NCBI GenBank assembly: GCA_021810455.1
Contig: JAJZIU010000006.1
Coordinates: 1 to 35,023 of the forward strand
Direction of reading: 5' to 3'
Source of the DNA: Microcaldota archaeon
GTDB lineage: Archaea > Micrarchaeota > Micrarchaeia > Micrarchaeales > CABMGC01
Length of the DNA stretch: 35,023 bases
The translations under genes and the position numbers were made by a program. Of the stretch, positions 23,353 through 31,570 are shown in pieces (the stretch's first letter is position 1; each line of letters opens with the position of its first letter). Below the pieces are notes generated by a model. The model was not told the origin of the DNA. It did no database searches and saw nothing but the letters and a program-made list of their open reading frames with translations.

Positions 23353-24362
23353 CTACGCGATAATATCAATTCTCATGAGGTTCTTTAATGTATCTATCCT
23401 GCTTGCAACCCTGAGCAATTGGGGAAGCCTTTCGGCTTGTATGAATATGCCATCATGGCCTACAATGTCCGGTATCCTCTGATAGAAAGTTGCATAGTTC
23501 TTCACTATCTCCATCACTATGCCTCTGTCGGCATTGCCTATCCTCATTATATCCTTGGCAAGTTCTCTTACATAAGAATTGTCCGGCAATCTTTTACCAG
23601 CCCCTGCCTCATCCAGATGCCTATTTATGATGCTTATGAGGTGCGATGGGCTTTCCGGTTCCTCTGTCTGTTTTCTTGTATCTACAAATCTTTCTATTCC
23701 TTGATCTATCTCACTCATCAGTATGTGTCTGTGTTCATCAATATTGCATGCGCTCTCTATTCCTCTTTTATATACATCACTATGCATCATTAACAATTGC
23801 ACATCTTTTTGAGAAGGTTCCTTCGAAAGCAAAACTCCGCGGTCTGCAAACACTGTAGTGAGACTTATTCCGACTCCATTACTTTTCATGTGTTCTGCAA
23901 TCGCATTTATTGTTGATACATAAGCAATGAACTTTCCGTACACTCTCGTCCTTTCGTCTATTTCTCCAGCAGCAACCAATTCCGTACCATTGAGATTTCC
24001 ACTGTATAACGGACAAAGGACAACGAGCATGTTTACCTTTTCATTATTTATTTCATGCAAGTTTGCAGTTTTGGCCCTAACTCCTTCTATTGTTTCTACA
24101 ATCGCAGCCAGGCTTGCCGTATTCTCTGTTCTTCTTGCATCTGCAACGATGCGCTTTTCTGCTCCATCACGCGGACCCGATCCGCTCTTCTTGCCACCGT
24201 CCAGTGTTCCTATTCATCATGTTCATGTTTACACCATTAGTAGAATATACGACTCCAGCTGCAATTGCCGATAATTCAGGAGAAGTTTCATGCGAAGGTG
24301 AGATTAGCCTTGAGTTAAATCCTGCACTACATGTGCCACCGTTGTGCCTTTTCTATTCGCAT
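23353..24362 (-). pseudogene. Unknown protein gene with apparent frameshifts
   Basis: The intact part is the 235-aa ORF from TTG 24060 to 23353, containing QKDVQLLMMHSDVYKRG and YQRIPDIVGHDGIFIQAERL; no family is recognised. That frame stays open upstream to about 24213 without a standard start. From there another frame is open back to about 24336 (NGGTCSAGFNSRLISPSHE), and still upstream a third frame starts at ATG 24362 (MRIEKAQRW), well placed about 25 bp after a minus-strand TATA box (ATATATATTTTTAG). Taken together these suggest one protein of about 330 aa interrupted by two frameshifts, by mutation, sequencing error or recoding. If the ORF is used as it stands, a TTG start at 24060 is weak. 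Confidence 0.55.
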
Positions 24363-24409
24363 GTTAAACGTAATTGTTTAATTCTAAAAATATATATCTC
24401 TTATGTAGG

Positions 24410-25309
24410 TTAAGGTTGCGTGTATCCATTATACCAATTGCTTGTGAATACTACATTTGTTGGTACACCATTGTTGTTGTTTCCCGAATAGTCGTTCGCA
24501 TTGCCATTCAATGGCCACCACGCAACAAGATTCTGCAAGTCTATCGGGACTCCTCCTACCCCGTTCTGATAAATGGAGCTAATCGTTGAACTAGAAAATG
24601 AAACATTGTATATCTGGATGTTTGCTAGTTGTCCATAAAAATAATCTCCATTGTAATTAGGATCCCTTCCTATGTTTATTGGATGACTACTCGATATCGA
24701 ATTTACTGCATTCACATGCGTATCAATAGGTTTTCCGTTAAGAAAAACTGTCGTATTTCCCGTAATACCACTATAAGTTCCCGCATACATATACCATGTA
24801 GAAGTAGAAAGTTGTTTGTTCCATCCTGCATATGAGTTCTTGAGTGATGTCGCATTCCCAACACACCAAGCACCGCTTCCACCTCCATTATTTACAAACA
24901 ATTCGAATCCATTGTCCAATGATCCGTCCGGCTGTCCATTAGCTATAATTCTTGGATTTCCAGACGAAAATGTTGATGCTTTGAACCACAGAATCACTGT
25001 AATCTGTGGTGTATTTACCGGAATTGATACGTTAACGTAACTATTTCCATTGAACTGCGCCACATACTGCGGCACCTGGTTGTTGCAGCTTCCTACCAGA
25101 TTGCTTATCCCTAATTGTGTATTCTTCACGATCTGACAGCTTCCTGGATTTGCTTTTGGAGCAAATGTTATTGGATTGAATATGCCTAAGAACGACAGCG
25201 CACCCAACACTACTGCAATAATGAGTATTGACCATCCATAGGTCATCAGATATTCCATTGCGGATTGATTTTTAATAAAACTTTTCTCAAAAGTTTTCAT
25301 AATCATCAT
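24410..25309 (-). CDS. Class III signal-peptide pilin with LamG-like domain (paralogue 1)
   Basis: In this 299-aa protein a short basic leader is followed by KNQSAMEYLMTYGWSILIIA, the archaeal type IV pilin (class III) signal, with cleavage expected just before Q by a PibD/FlaK peptidase. The hydrophobic helix builds the pilus core. Next come a conserved cysteine-containing segment (SCQIVKNTQLG, GSCNNQVPQYVAQF) and a concanavalin A/LamG-like domain (WYMYAGTYSG, then INIGRDPNYNGDYFYGQLAN) that would bind a surface ligand such as a glycan. The C-terminal 50 residues (VAWWPLNGNANDYSGN to GYTQP) are nearly the same in all three paralogues. It overlaps the second paralogue by 4 bp. Confidence 0.85.
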   Translation of the reverse strand: MMIMKTFEKSFIKNQSAMEYLMTYGWSILIIAVVLGALSFLGIFNPITFAPKANPGSCQIVKNTQLGISNLVGSCNNQVPQYVAQFNGNSYVNVSIPVNTPQITVILWFKASTFSSGNPRIIANGQPDGSLDNGFELFVNNGGGSGAWCVGNATSLKNSYAGWNKQLSTSTWYMYAGTYSGITGNTTVFLNGKPIDTHVNAVNSISSSHPINIGRDPNYNGDYFYGQLANIQIYNVSFSSSTISSIYQNGVGGVPIDLQNLVAWWPLNGNANDYSGNNNNGVPTNVVFTSNWYNGYTQP

Positions 25310-26190
25310 GGTTGTGTGTATCTATTATACCAGTCACTAGTGAAAGTTACATTATTTAAATTTCCATTGTATTTATTTCCAGAATAGTCATTCGCATTGC
25401 CATTCAACGGATACCAAGCAACAAGATTGTTCAAGTCGATCGGCACCCCGCCTATTCCTTCGTGATACAATGTTTCTATTGATGAATTTGTTAATGATGT
25501 GTTGTATATCTGCACATTTGCTATCTTTCCATCAAAGTAAGAGTACTGTTTCCAAATTGATCCTATCGAACTTCCAGTAGCACCTGTCACTACTGAACCG
25601 TGGAAAGTCTCGGTTGATTGATTTTGTCCGTTCATCCATATCGAATGAGATGTCGTTACTGTAGAACTCGAATATCTTACCGTTTGTGCCACCATGTACC
25701 ATTGACCCCCTGCCACTACCGTGGTTGAAAATGCTTTCGAATCAGATGTTCCATTGTAAATATAACTGATTATCTGTCCGGAAGGTGTGAACTCCAACTT
25801 TTCCCCGTTAATATCATATGTATATATTCCTGCCGACAACGTGGTTTCTTGTATCCACATGACAATTGTGTATGTGGTCATTGTGCTTAGTTGTTTGTAT
25901 GGCAGGTCTACATAGTTATACTTCTCATCAAACTGCGCAACGTACTGCGGCACCTGGTTGTTGCACGCACCTTCCAAATTACTTACTCCCAATCCTGTGT
26001 TTCTGATTACCTGACAACCACCGGCACTTGCCTTAGGTGCAAACGTCAACGGATTGAACACTCCAAGAAACGACAGCGCACCCAACACGACTGCAACGAT
26101 AAGTATAGACCATCCATAAGTCATCAAGTACTCCATTGCACTTTGCGACTTACTTCGTTTGCGTTTCAATGATTCGCCTTTCGCATACAT
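25306..26190 (-). CDS. Class III signal-peptide pilin with LamG-like domain (paralogue 2)
   Basis: This 294-aa protein has the same layout as paralogue 1: SKSQSAMEYLMTYGWSILIV for peptidase cleavage and assembly, a two-cysteine segment (GGCQVIRNTGLG, EGACNNQVPQYVAQF), then a LamG-like sandwich of different sequence (TYTIVMWIQETTLSAG, GGQWYMVAQT, YSYFDGKIANVQIYN) and the shared C-terminus. It is the promoter-proximal gene of the pair and its upstream region holds two palindromic TATGCAC sites. The next gene upstream on this strand is the prepilin peptidase, which suggests joint use. Confidence 0.85.
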   Translation of the reverse strand: MYAKGESLKRKRSKSQSAMEYLMTYGWSILIVAVVLGALSFLGVFNPLTFAPKASAGGCQVIRNTGLGVSNLEGACNNQVPQYVAQFDEKYNYVDLPYKQLSTMTTYTIVMWIQETTLSAGIYTYDINGEKLEFTPSGQIISYIYNGTSDSKAFSTTVVAGGQWYMVAQTVRYSSSTVTTSHSIWMNGQNQSTETFHGSVVTGATGSSIGSIWKQYSYFDGKIANVQIYNTSLTNSSIETLYHEGIGGVPIDLNNLVAWYPLNGNANDYSGNKYNGNLNNVTFTSDWYNRYTQP

Positions 26191-26482
26191 GTCCTCTAAC
26201 TAAACGTTTCAAAATAAAGTCTTTACTGGAAAACTTTATTGCAAATCACTTCAAATAAACGTAATTTCATATAAACGTCTAAAGACGTGAATTTTAATAT
26301 TTACCAGTCCAAATATGCAGACTCTATATACATATGCACATCCCCGGTGCATATCACTTCTGACGAATGAAAACTACTCCAAATATGCACATCGCTTATC
26401 CCTATTCATGTGCATATCGGATTACGCTTATTGTCTATTGCACAACCATGTCAAAATAAACATCAAACGCGCAGTTTGGATC
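26191..26482. promoter_or_regulatory. Pilin promoter region with TATGCAC palindromes
   Basis: Gene-free stretch of 292 bp. ATATGCAC (26332-26339) pairs with GTGCATAT (26347-26354), and ATATGCACAT (26383-26392) with ATGTGCATAT (26408-26417). CCAAATATGCA occurs twice, near 26309 and 26379. TAAACGT also recurs (26209, 26266 and 26274 area). These look like operator sites for a regulator of the LamG pilin pair, but the distance to the pilin start (about 140-230 bp) is long. Confidence 0.45.
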
Positions 26483-27343
26483 TCATACGAGAAGGAATAT
26501 CACGTTTCCGAAAAGCAGCGCAACCACTATTCCTATCAGTACGAAAAGTGCAAGAGGCGCCGAGTTTCTATACACGGGCACTTTCTTCCTCACGTTTCTC
26601 GTATCACTTATCAGCTTTCTTGTAACTAGCCTTCCAAATGATTTCGATTGTTTCTTGAAGTATTGCACATCCTTTTTGTCCATCAGATTTACTGCAATCA
26701 TATCCCCTTCTTCAAGCGTCTTTATGTACTCCAACGATACCATCCTCATGTTTATCAGCTTCTCGTACATGACAACTATCGCGGAAGGTATCGCGATGAT
26801 CAGTAGCAAAACTGCCGCGTAAGGGGTTACGCCTATTGTCATTTTCAGCAAAACGCCAAGAGCAGCATATGCTGCAAGAAGCACTCCAGCCATTACAACC
26901 TTTTGGCTTCCAAGCCTGAAATTTTTCTCCAACTGCGTTTTCTTTGATATTAATAGATAATATACTACTATGAGAAGTGCTGAAACGTAACCGGTAACTA
27001 TGAATACCGAAACTATAAACGGAATTGTCGATTGTATCGAATTTATCAGTATGGGGTTTGGTTGAAATGGAAATATCATGCTTATGGCAGCGAACTCGAA
27101 AACGTCTCCTGCACCAAGGAATCCTGTCCTGTACACCACGTAACCCAGCGCTCCTATTGCTATTGCAAACAGTGCGCTCATTTCTATTGTAGACACATCA
27201 TACGTAAGCGTTACTATCACTGCGATGAGCGTTGTAACATAGACGAACGCGTTTGGCACATTCCTCTTGTTAAATACGTCGAACACTGCGTATAGCGTCG
27301 CTATTATTAGAAGTATTCCAACTCTTAAGAACAAAGGTAACAT
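26483..27343 (-). CDS. Prepilin/preflagellin peptidase, A24 family
   Basis: This 286-aa protein is an integral membrane aspartate protease. D22 in AVFDVFNKRNVPN follows the first helix, and D80 lies in the family motif GxGD, here GFLGAGDVFEF. These two residues cut class III signal peptides on the cytoplasmic side. About eight hydrophobic segments are visible, with a soluble stretch before the last helix (EEGDMIAVNLMDKKD), as in archaeal FlaK/PibD relatives of the longer type. It lies directly upstream of the LamG pilin pair on the same strand, so these, and the pilin-like proteins at 33126 and 34068, are its likely substrates. Confidence 0.85.
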   Translation of the reverse strand: MLPLFLRVGILLIIATLYAVFDVFNKRNVPNAFVYVTTLIAVIVTLTYDVSTIEMSALFAIAIGALGYVVYRTGFLGAGDVFEFAAISMIFPFQPNPILINSIQSTIPFIVSVFIVTGYVSALLIVVYYLLISKKTQLEKNFRLGSQKVVMAGVLLAAYAALGVLLKMTIGVTPYAAVLLLIIAIPSAIVVMYEKLINMRMVSLEYIKTLEEGDMIAVNLMDKKDVQYFKKQSKSFGRLVTRKLISDTRNVRKKVPVYRNSAPLALFVLIGIVVALLFGNVIFLLV

Positions 27344-27424
27344 GATATACGCTTAATCCTTTTTGTAGAAAAGATTTAAATATCATGCGCGTATTAATCA
27401 ATTCAGTAGTGCGAGTGTATTGTA

Positions 27425-27514
27425 ATGCAAACTATGGCGCATCTCATGTCAAGGTTCTTCTTGATAGTAGCGATAGCACCAAAGTTTACATATAATAACG
27501 CTCCCGCTGCATAA
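27425..27514 (+). CDS. Possible 29-aa leader peptide
   Basis: ATG 27425 to TAA 27512-27514 encodes MQTMAHLMSRFFLIVAIAPK and nine more residues, a basic start with a short hydrophobic run. GATTTAAATAT at about 27372-27382 is a TATA box for a transcript that would contain it. A T-rich run (CTCTTTTTTT) follows before the winged-helix gene at 27546. It may be a leader peptide or just the 5' untranslated region of that gene. Confidence 0.3.
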   Translation: MQTMAHLMSRFFLIVAIAPKFTYNNAPAA

Positions 27515-27545
27515 GGGCAAAAAATCTCTTTTTTTGTGGTGTCCT

Positions 27546-27863
27546 ATGCAAGCGGCAAAAACTATTAGTACTGTGTTCTTTGAGCGTATTAGTGAGAAGG
27601 AACTGACTATACTCTCTGAGATCGGATTCGATCAGATTCCTACCGCTACTAGCCTAGTTGCTTATGTGGCAGAGAAGTATGAGGTGTCTGCAAGCGGTAT
27701 CTGGTATACGCTGAAAAAACTGAAGAAGATGGGAATGCTGGATTTCATGGAAAAAGGTGAGTCCTACAAACCATTGATGCTTACTGAGAATGGCAAGTCG
27801 ATTCTTAGAAATAGGACGAACAATGCCATGCAGTACAGACAGGTTATGAGGGCAATGGTGTAA
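27546..27863 (+). CDS. Small winged-helix DNA-binding protein
   Basis: This 105-aa protein (starting MQAAKTISTVFFERISEKEL) has a winged-helix core with recognition helix region YEVSASGIWYTLKKLKKMGM and a wing ending in YKPLMLTENGKSIL, typical of PadR/MarR-like archaeal regulators. ATG 27546 is preferred to the track's TTG 27534 because GGTG lies just upstream. It has a T-rich leader and possibly a 29-codon upstream ORF, and no obvious target operon. Confidence 0.75.
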   Translation: MQAAKTISTVFFERISEKELTILSEIGFDQIPTATSLVAYVAEKYEVSASGIWYTLKKLKKMGMLDFMEKGESYKPLMLTENGKSILRNRTNNAMQYRQVMRAMV

Positions 27864-27905
27864 GGGTGTGTTGAGGGTGGGGAAACTTTAAACACGTTTG
27901 GCATC

Positions 27906-27929
27906 CTTGGCATGTTTCGGCATGTCAAG
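27906..27929. terminator. Hairpin between convergent genes
   Basis: CTTGGCATG (27906-27914) pairs with CATGTCAAG (27921-27929) through nine pairs including one G-U, loop TTTCGG. It lies between the end of the winged-helix gene and the stop codon of the convergent kinase gene, so it may mark 3' ends. No T-run follows, so termination is not certain. Confidence 0.3.
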
Positions 27930-28521
27930 GGTGTCTTCCGAGCCTCGATCCTTTATCATAAAGCTCTTCAAGAAACTTGTCAACCTCTATTCCGAGTTCC
28001 TTCATGCTTCCTTCATTGACCAGCATGTAATCGGCAAGGGTAAACGCAGCTCCGAATCCCCATCCGAGTTCTTTTTCATCTCGCCATACGAAGCTTTTGT
28101 AATCCTTCATGTCCCAATTCAAACCTCGTTTTGACAAGCGCTTGAATCTTGTTTTAGGACTTGCGTAAAGTGATAACAGTATCGTTCTCCCTTTAATACT
28201 CTTCTTGTAAACCTCCATCTCCTTAAGCGATTTTATCGAGTTTATTACTACTATGTCTGCATCATCGAATGCCTTTTTCACTATAGGGAGGGATTTCCTT
28301 GCTATTATGTTGTATCCGTACTTGTTTCTCAGTTCCGTTGCGGTTTCCCTCAAGGTTTTGTTTGTTATTGGCAGACCTCTCTTTTTTATCTCGTTTTCAA
28401 CTATGTGCCTCAACTGTATTGTTTTGCACTTTCTCTTTTTTGACAGCAGTGCTATTGTTGTATCCTTTCCACTGCCTCCCAAGCCGCACATTCCTATAAG
28501 TATCTTCTCTTTTTTTGGCAT
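27925..28521 (-). CDS. P-loop nucleotide kinase-like protein (UPF0200 / dephospho-CoA kinase-like)
   Basis: In this 198-aa protein the Walker A motif is GLGGSGKDT (13-21). TIQLRHIVENEIKKRGLPIT and the lid-like RFKRLSKRGLNWD follow the order of the archaeal UPF0200 family and dephospho-CoA/adenylate kinases. DIVVINSIKS is the probable Walker B strand. It should phosphorylate a nucleotide or related small molecule; which one is unknown. It is 8 bp after the tRNA-binding protein gene and probably shares its transcript. Confidence 0.75.
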   Translation of the reverse strand: MPKKEKILIGMCGLGGSGKDTTIALLSKKRKCKTIQLRHIVENEIKKRGLPITNKTLRETATELRNKYGYNIIARKSLPIVKKAFDDADIVVINSIKSLKEMEVYKKSIKGRTILLSLYASPKTRFKRLSKRGLNWDMKDYKSFVWRDEKELGWGFGAAFTLADYMLVNEGSMKELGIEVDKFLEELYDKGSRLGRHP

Positions 28522-28529
28522 AAAAGCAC

Positions 28530-28859
28530 CTAGTGCACCTTGCTTCCGTTCTCTATTGTTTTGTCAACCGATAACAGGGCAAGGCTTGCAGTACCTTCAG
28601 CAGCAAGAACCATTCCGTTCGATTCCACCCCCGCGACAGATTTCGGATCAAGATTGACTATGCAGACTACCTGCCTATCAAGGAGTTGTTCCTTTGTGTA
28701 AAGGTCCTTTATTCCAGCAACTATCGTCCTTGTTCCTATCTCCTGTCCGAAATCGATTGTCAGTTTGTAAACAGGCTTCCTTGCTTTCTCTATGTCCTCT
28801 ACATTCTTCACGGTTCCTACTCTGAGGTCCAGTTTTGAGAAATCATCTATGCTTGCCAT
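28530..28859 (-). CDS. tRNA-binding OB-fold protein (MetG C-terminal / CsaA / EMAP-II-like)
   Basis: This 109-aa protein is a single OB-fold. FSKLDLRVGTVKNVEDIEKA, then KLTIDFG, TIVAGIKDLY and VVCIVNLDPKSVAGVESNGM follow the complete pattern of the tRNA-binding domain found free or fused to methionyl-tRNA synthetase. As a free protein it dimerises and binds tRNA elbows. It is divergent from thpR, with a TATA box GTATATAAT for thpR in the 57-bp gap, and cotranscribed with the kinase downstream. Confidence 0.9.
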   Translation of the reverse strand: MASIDDFSKLDLRVGTVKNVEDIEKARKPVYKLTIDFGQEIGTRTIVAGIKDLYTKEQLLDRQVVCIVNLDPKSVAGVESNGMVLAAEGTASLALLSVDKTIENGSKVH

Positions 28860-28916
28860 AGAATCATTATCTCTTCCACGGTAAGGTATATAATATTAGG
28901 GCTTCACTTTTCTCTC

Positions 28917-29465
28917 ATGAGATTGTTCATCGCTATCGAGATTCCCGAATCGGTGAAGGACGCACTTGAAAATGTATCGAAGGAACTGCAGCGTGGTGTG
29001 GCGACTCTTGTTAAAAGGGAAGCATACCACATAACGCTACAATTCCTTGGAGATGTTGATGATTCAAACCTTGGTCTAGTAAAAGAATCGATTTCAAACG
29101 CGTGCAGAGGAGTTTCCCCGTTTGAAGTCGAGATCAAGGGTCTGTCACATTTTGGAGGACACTCTCCACGGGTTCTGTTCGCAAATGTTGCAAAGGGTTC
29201 AGACATGGTAAACTACATTTACTCTAACATAAGCGTTGAACTTTCCAAAAACCGGATAGATTTTGCAAAAGAGGAGAGGTACACTCCTCATGTCACCATT
29301 GCAAGAATAAAGAGTCACAAGGTAAGTGATGAAGTACACGGGCTTGAGACCGAATACTCTGCACAATCATTTGGCTCATTCGATGTAACCGGAGTATCAC
29401 TAAAAGGCAGTGTTCTTTCATCAAACGGGCCTAGTCATTCACTGATTTACGAAGCCAAGTTTTGA
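28917..29465 (+). CDS. thpR: RNA 2',3'-cyclic phosphodiesterase / 2'-5' RNA ligase
   Basis: This 182-aa protein is a 2H phosphoesterase. The two catalytic HxT motifs are H38-I-T in AYHITLQFLG and H125-V-T in YTPHVTIAR, and the start MRLFIAIEIPESVKDAL is typical. It opens 2',3'-cyclic phosphates and can join tRNA halves in vitro; in an archaeon with many tRNA introns a role in tRNA splicing or repair is reasonable. GGTATATAAT lies about 25 bp before the ATG, so the transcript is nearly leaderless. Its 3' end overlaps the convergent unknown gene by 27 bp. Confidence 0.93.
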   Translation: MRLFIAIEIPESVKDALENVSKELQRGVATLVKREAYHITLQFLGDVDDSNLGLVKESISNACRGVSPFEVEIKGLSHFGGHSPRVLFANVAKGSDMVNYIYSNISVELSKNRIDFAKEERYTPHVTIARIKSHKVSDEVHGLETEYSAQSFGSFDVTGVSLKGSVLSSNGPSHSLIYEAKF

Positions 29466-30032
29466 AATCTTTTCACTGAACTGTTGCTTCGTCACGGTGT
29501 TTGCCAACTCTGTTGGCCTGTATATTCTGTTCAATAGCAAGAGGTCGTACAGTGCACCTGTTTTGAGATCCATTGCAATATTCCTCACGTTGCTTCCAAA
29601 AATGTCTACTTCGATTAGCCTTCCCTTCTTAAGCATGTACATCGCCTTGACAACATCGGCCATGCTGTCATCATTGTTCTGCATCCCTACTATCCTCGCC
29701 TCTATGTTCGGTTTTTTAAGGTTTGACAATCGCCTGTTTATCTGTTCTATTGAGTTCTTGTCAAGATCTGCTGAAGGTCTTATCAGTAGCGCACTCTGTG
29801 AATTGACATCGTAAAAAGAGATCAAAACGTCAAACGTTATGTTCTTAATTAGAACGTATCTCATATCTTCTCTGTACTTTATCATCATCGCACTGTTCAT
29901 CTGTAGTTCCGTGCTTCTGTCTTCTATCATTTCCAGAGATGCGTGATGCCTATCGAGAGTGTTAAGAAGCACCCGTTTCGATGGGAAGTCGAGGTTATTG
30001 CTCAATCTTATGCACATGTCCCAAAAATCCAT
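29439..30032 (-). CDS. Hypothetical protein convergent with thpR
   Basis: This 197-aa protein is not recognised. It has no membrane segment or signal peptide. A mixed alpha/beta pattern is visible, with strands such as RYVLIKNITFDVLISFYDV and EARIVGMQ and a helix ADVVKAMYMLKKGRLIEV. The block LIEVDIFGSNVRNIAMDLK and the C-terminal YRPTELANTVTKQQFSEKI resemble the nucleotidyltransferase-plus-helix style of small archaeal proteins, but this is weak. It is divergent from the rpo3 cluster; the AT-rich gap at 30033-30110 would hold both promoters. Confidence 0.6.
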   Translation of the reverse strand: MDFWDMCIRLSNNLDFPSKRVLLNTLDRHHASLEMIEDRSTELQMNSAMMIKYREDMRYVLIKNITFDVLISFYDVNSQSALLIRPSADLDKNSIEQINRRLSNLKKPNIEARIVGMQNNDDSMADVVKAMYMLKKGRLIEVDIFGSNVRNIAMDLKTGALYDLLLLNRIYRPTELANTVTKQQFSEKISKLGFVNQ

Positions 30033-30049
30033 GAGTTTCTCTGGCTTTG

Positions 30050-30064
30050 AGAATATTTAAATAT
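30050..30064 (+). promoter_or_regulatory. TATA box for the rpo3/ribosomal cluster
   Basis: GAATATTTAAATATAT is a strong archaeal TATA box about 50 bp before the rpo3 ATG at 30111. It is partly palindromic and could also serve the divergent gene. Confidence 0.55.
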
Positions 30065-30110
30065 ATTGCTGACAATATCCTTATCTGCATGTCTAATTTT
30101 AGTTGATGAC

Positions 30111-30680
30111 ATGAAAGTAAATATACTTGAAAACACGGACAATATTGTGCGATTCAGACTCGATGAGGTTAGTCACACCTTTGCAAACGCACTACGAAGA
30201 CTAACTATTACATCTGTGGAGTGCTTTGCTGTTGACACTGTAACATTCTATGAGAATTCAAGCGCGATGTTTGATGAATACATAGCCCACAGGATAGGAT
30301 TGATTCCAATAACGACTCCGAAAGGCTATGACGAAAAGGACGAGATACTGTTCTCATTGGAAGCAAGCGGTCCGTGCACGATATACTCCAAAGATCTGAA
30401 GAGCAGCGATAAGAACGTTCAGGTAGCTAATGAAAACATTCCCATAATGAAACTTGCAGAAGGGCAAAACTTGAGAGTCGATGCAAAGGCTATAATGTCC
30501 AATGCCAAGAGAAGCTCAAAATTCCAACCTGGCATAATTACCTACAACGAAGTGGAAGGAGGGAAGGGCTTTGAGTTTTATGTTGAATCATTTGGTCAGA
30601 TGCCTGCCATTGACATAGTGACAAGGGCGTTAGGTATAATAAGCAATGACATAAAAGAAGTACATAAGGAATTGAAGTAG
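30111..30680 (+). CDS. rpo3: RNA polymerase subunit Rpo3 (RpoD)
   Basis: This 189-aa protein starts at ATG 30111 (MKVNILENTD), not the track's upstream codon at 30066. It is the archaeal homologue of bacterial alpha and eukaryotic Rpb3, and dimerises with Rpo11 to seed polymerase assembly. SHTFANALRRLTITSVECFAVD is the alpha-motif, and IAHRIGLIPITTP is the second conserved block. No cysteine-rich 4Fe-4S insert domain is present, which matches the short length. It heads a cluster with tRNA-Leu, eL18, uL13, uS9 and Rpo10, the standard archaeal order apart from the tRNA insert and the missing uS4/uS11/uS13 neighbours. Confidence 0.95.
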   Translation: MKVNILENTDNIVRFRLDEVSHTFANALRRLTITSVECFAVDTVTFYENSSAMFDEYIAHRIGLIPITTPKGYDEKDEILFSLEASGPCTIYSKDLKSSDKNVQVANENIPIMKLAEGQNLRVDAKAIMSNAKRSSKFQPGIITYNEVEGGKGFEFYVESFGQMPAIDIVTRALGIISNDIKEVHKELK

Positions 30681-30691
30681 TGTTAGTGTGA

Positions 30692-30778
30692 GCGGGGGTG
30701 GCAGAGCTTGGCCAAATGCGCAGGATTGAGGTTCCTGTAGCTTTAGAGCTTGCGTGAGTTCAAATCTCACCCCCCGCA
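30692..30778 (+). tRNA. tRNA-Leu (anticodon GAG)
   Basis: Acceptor GCGGGGG pairs with CCCCCGC, the anticodon stem-loop is CAGGA-TTGAGGT-TCCTG giving GAG, there is a long class II variable arm and the T-arm is GTGAGTTCAAATCTCAC. The discriminator is A. It lies 11 bp after rpo3 and 17 bp before eL18, inside the operon. Confidence 0.95.
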
Positions 30779-30795
30779 TATTAAAGGTTGTTATA

Positions 30796-31134
30796 ATGAT
30801 CGAAAAGAAGAATATTGACGAGTGGCTTAAGCTTCTTGGTGACGTTAAGGAAGGAAGCAAGAATTACGGTCTTTCACAAAGATTGTACAAGATTGCCAAA
30901 CTGCCAAGAAGGAAAAGAGTATCCGTTAATCTTAGAAAGCTTAACGAGCATGCGCTCGATTCCAACGTCATAGTGCCTGGGAAGGTGCTTGGCAGTGGTG
31001 AACTAACAGGAAAGTTCAGCATAGCCGCACTCGAATATTCTGATGAGGCCGAGAAAAAGTTGAAGGAGGCTGGCTGTCAAATCATAAAGCTCGGCGAAAT
31101 GATTAAGAAGGACAGCGTGAAAATTATTGTGTAA
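30796..31134 (+). CDS. rpl18e: Ribosomal protein eL18
   Basis: This 112-aa protein starts at ATG 30796 (MIEKKNIDEWLKLL); the track's longer frame reads back through the tRNA-Leu and is rejected. RRKRVSVNLRKLNEHALDSN and VIVPGKVLGSGELTGKF are characteristic of archaeal L18e of the large subunit. It is followed without a gap by uL13. Confidence 0.95.
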   Translation: MIEKKNIDEWLKLLGDVKEGSKNYGLSQRLYKIAKLPRRKRVSVNLRKLNEHALDSNVIVPGKVLGSGELTGKFSIAALEYSDEAEKKLKEAGCQIIKLGEMIKKDSVKIIV

Positions 31135-31566
31135 GTGATTTCTGTGGAGCATGTTATAAACGGAGAAGGATTGGTTCTAGGAAGGCTTTCAAGCCAGGTA
31201 GCGAAGATGCTGCTCAACGGAGACAGCGTTACTGTTGTCAATGCTGACAAGCTTCTGGTAAGTGGTCATGTTCATGATCTAGTTTCAAAGTACAAGAGAA
31301 AGATAGAGCTCAAGGACAAGGGAAATCCTGAACACTCTCCTTACATTTCAAGAAGACCCGACATGTTCGTAAAGAGGATAGTGCGGGGAATGCTTCCTTA
31401 CAAGAAGCCTAGCGGAAAGAGCGCTTACAAGAGATTGAAGATATACGTCGGAGTCCCAGAAGCGCTTGATGGAAAGGCAAAAACTATGGAATCGAAACAT
31501 GCTGATGAGGTTTTCGAGAATGTAGTCACTGTCAAGAAACTAACTGAGATGCTTGGATACAGGTGA
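31135..31566 (+). CDS. rpl13: Ribosomal protein uL13
   Basis: This 143-aa protein uses GTG 31135, directly after the eL18 stop. INGEGLVLGRLSSQVAKMLL, SPYISRRPDMFVKRIVRGML and YKRLKIYVGVPE are the conserved uL13 blocks. The position between eL18 and uS9 is the usual archaeal order, with 4 bp between its stop and the uS9 ATG. Confidence 0.95.
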   Translation: MISVEHVINGEGLVLGRLSSQVAKMLLNGDSVTVVNADKLLVSGHVHDLVSKYKRKIELKDKGNPEHSPYISRRPDMFVKRIVRGMLPYKKPSGKSAYKRLKIYVGVPEALDGKAKTMESKHADEVFENVVTVKKLTEMLGYR

Positions 31567-31570
31567 ACAA

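Noticed and set aside
30066-30110. Rpo3 start at 30066
   Set aside because: The 15 extra residues do not match the family, whose proteins begin close to MKVNILENTD at ATG 30111.
30754-30795. eL18 start at 30754 as given in the ORF track
   Set aside because: The frame upstream of ATG 30796 lies inside the tRNA-Leu gene.
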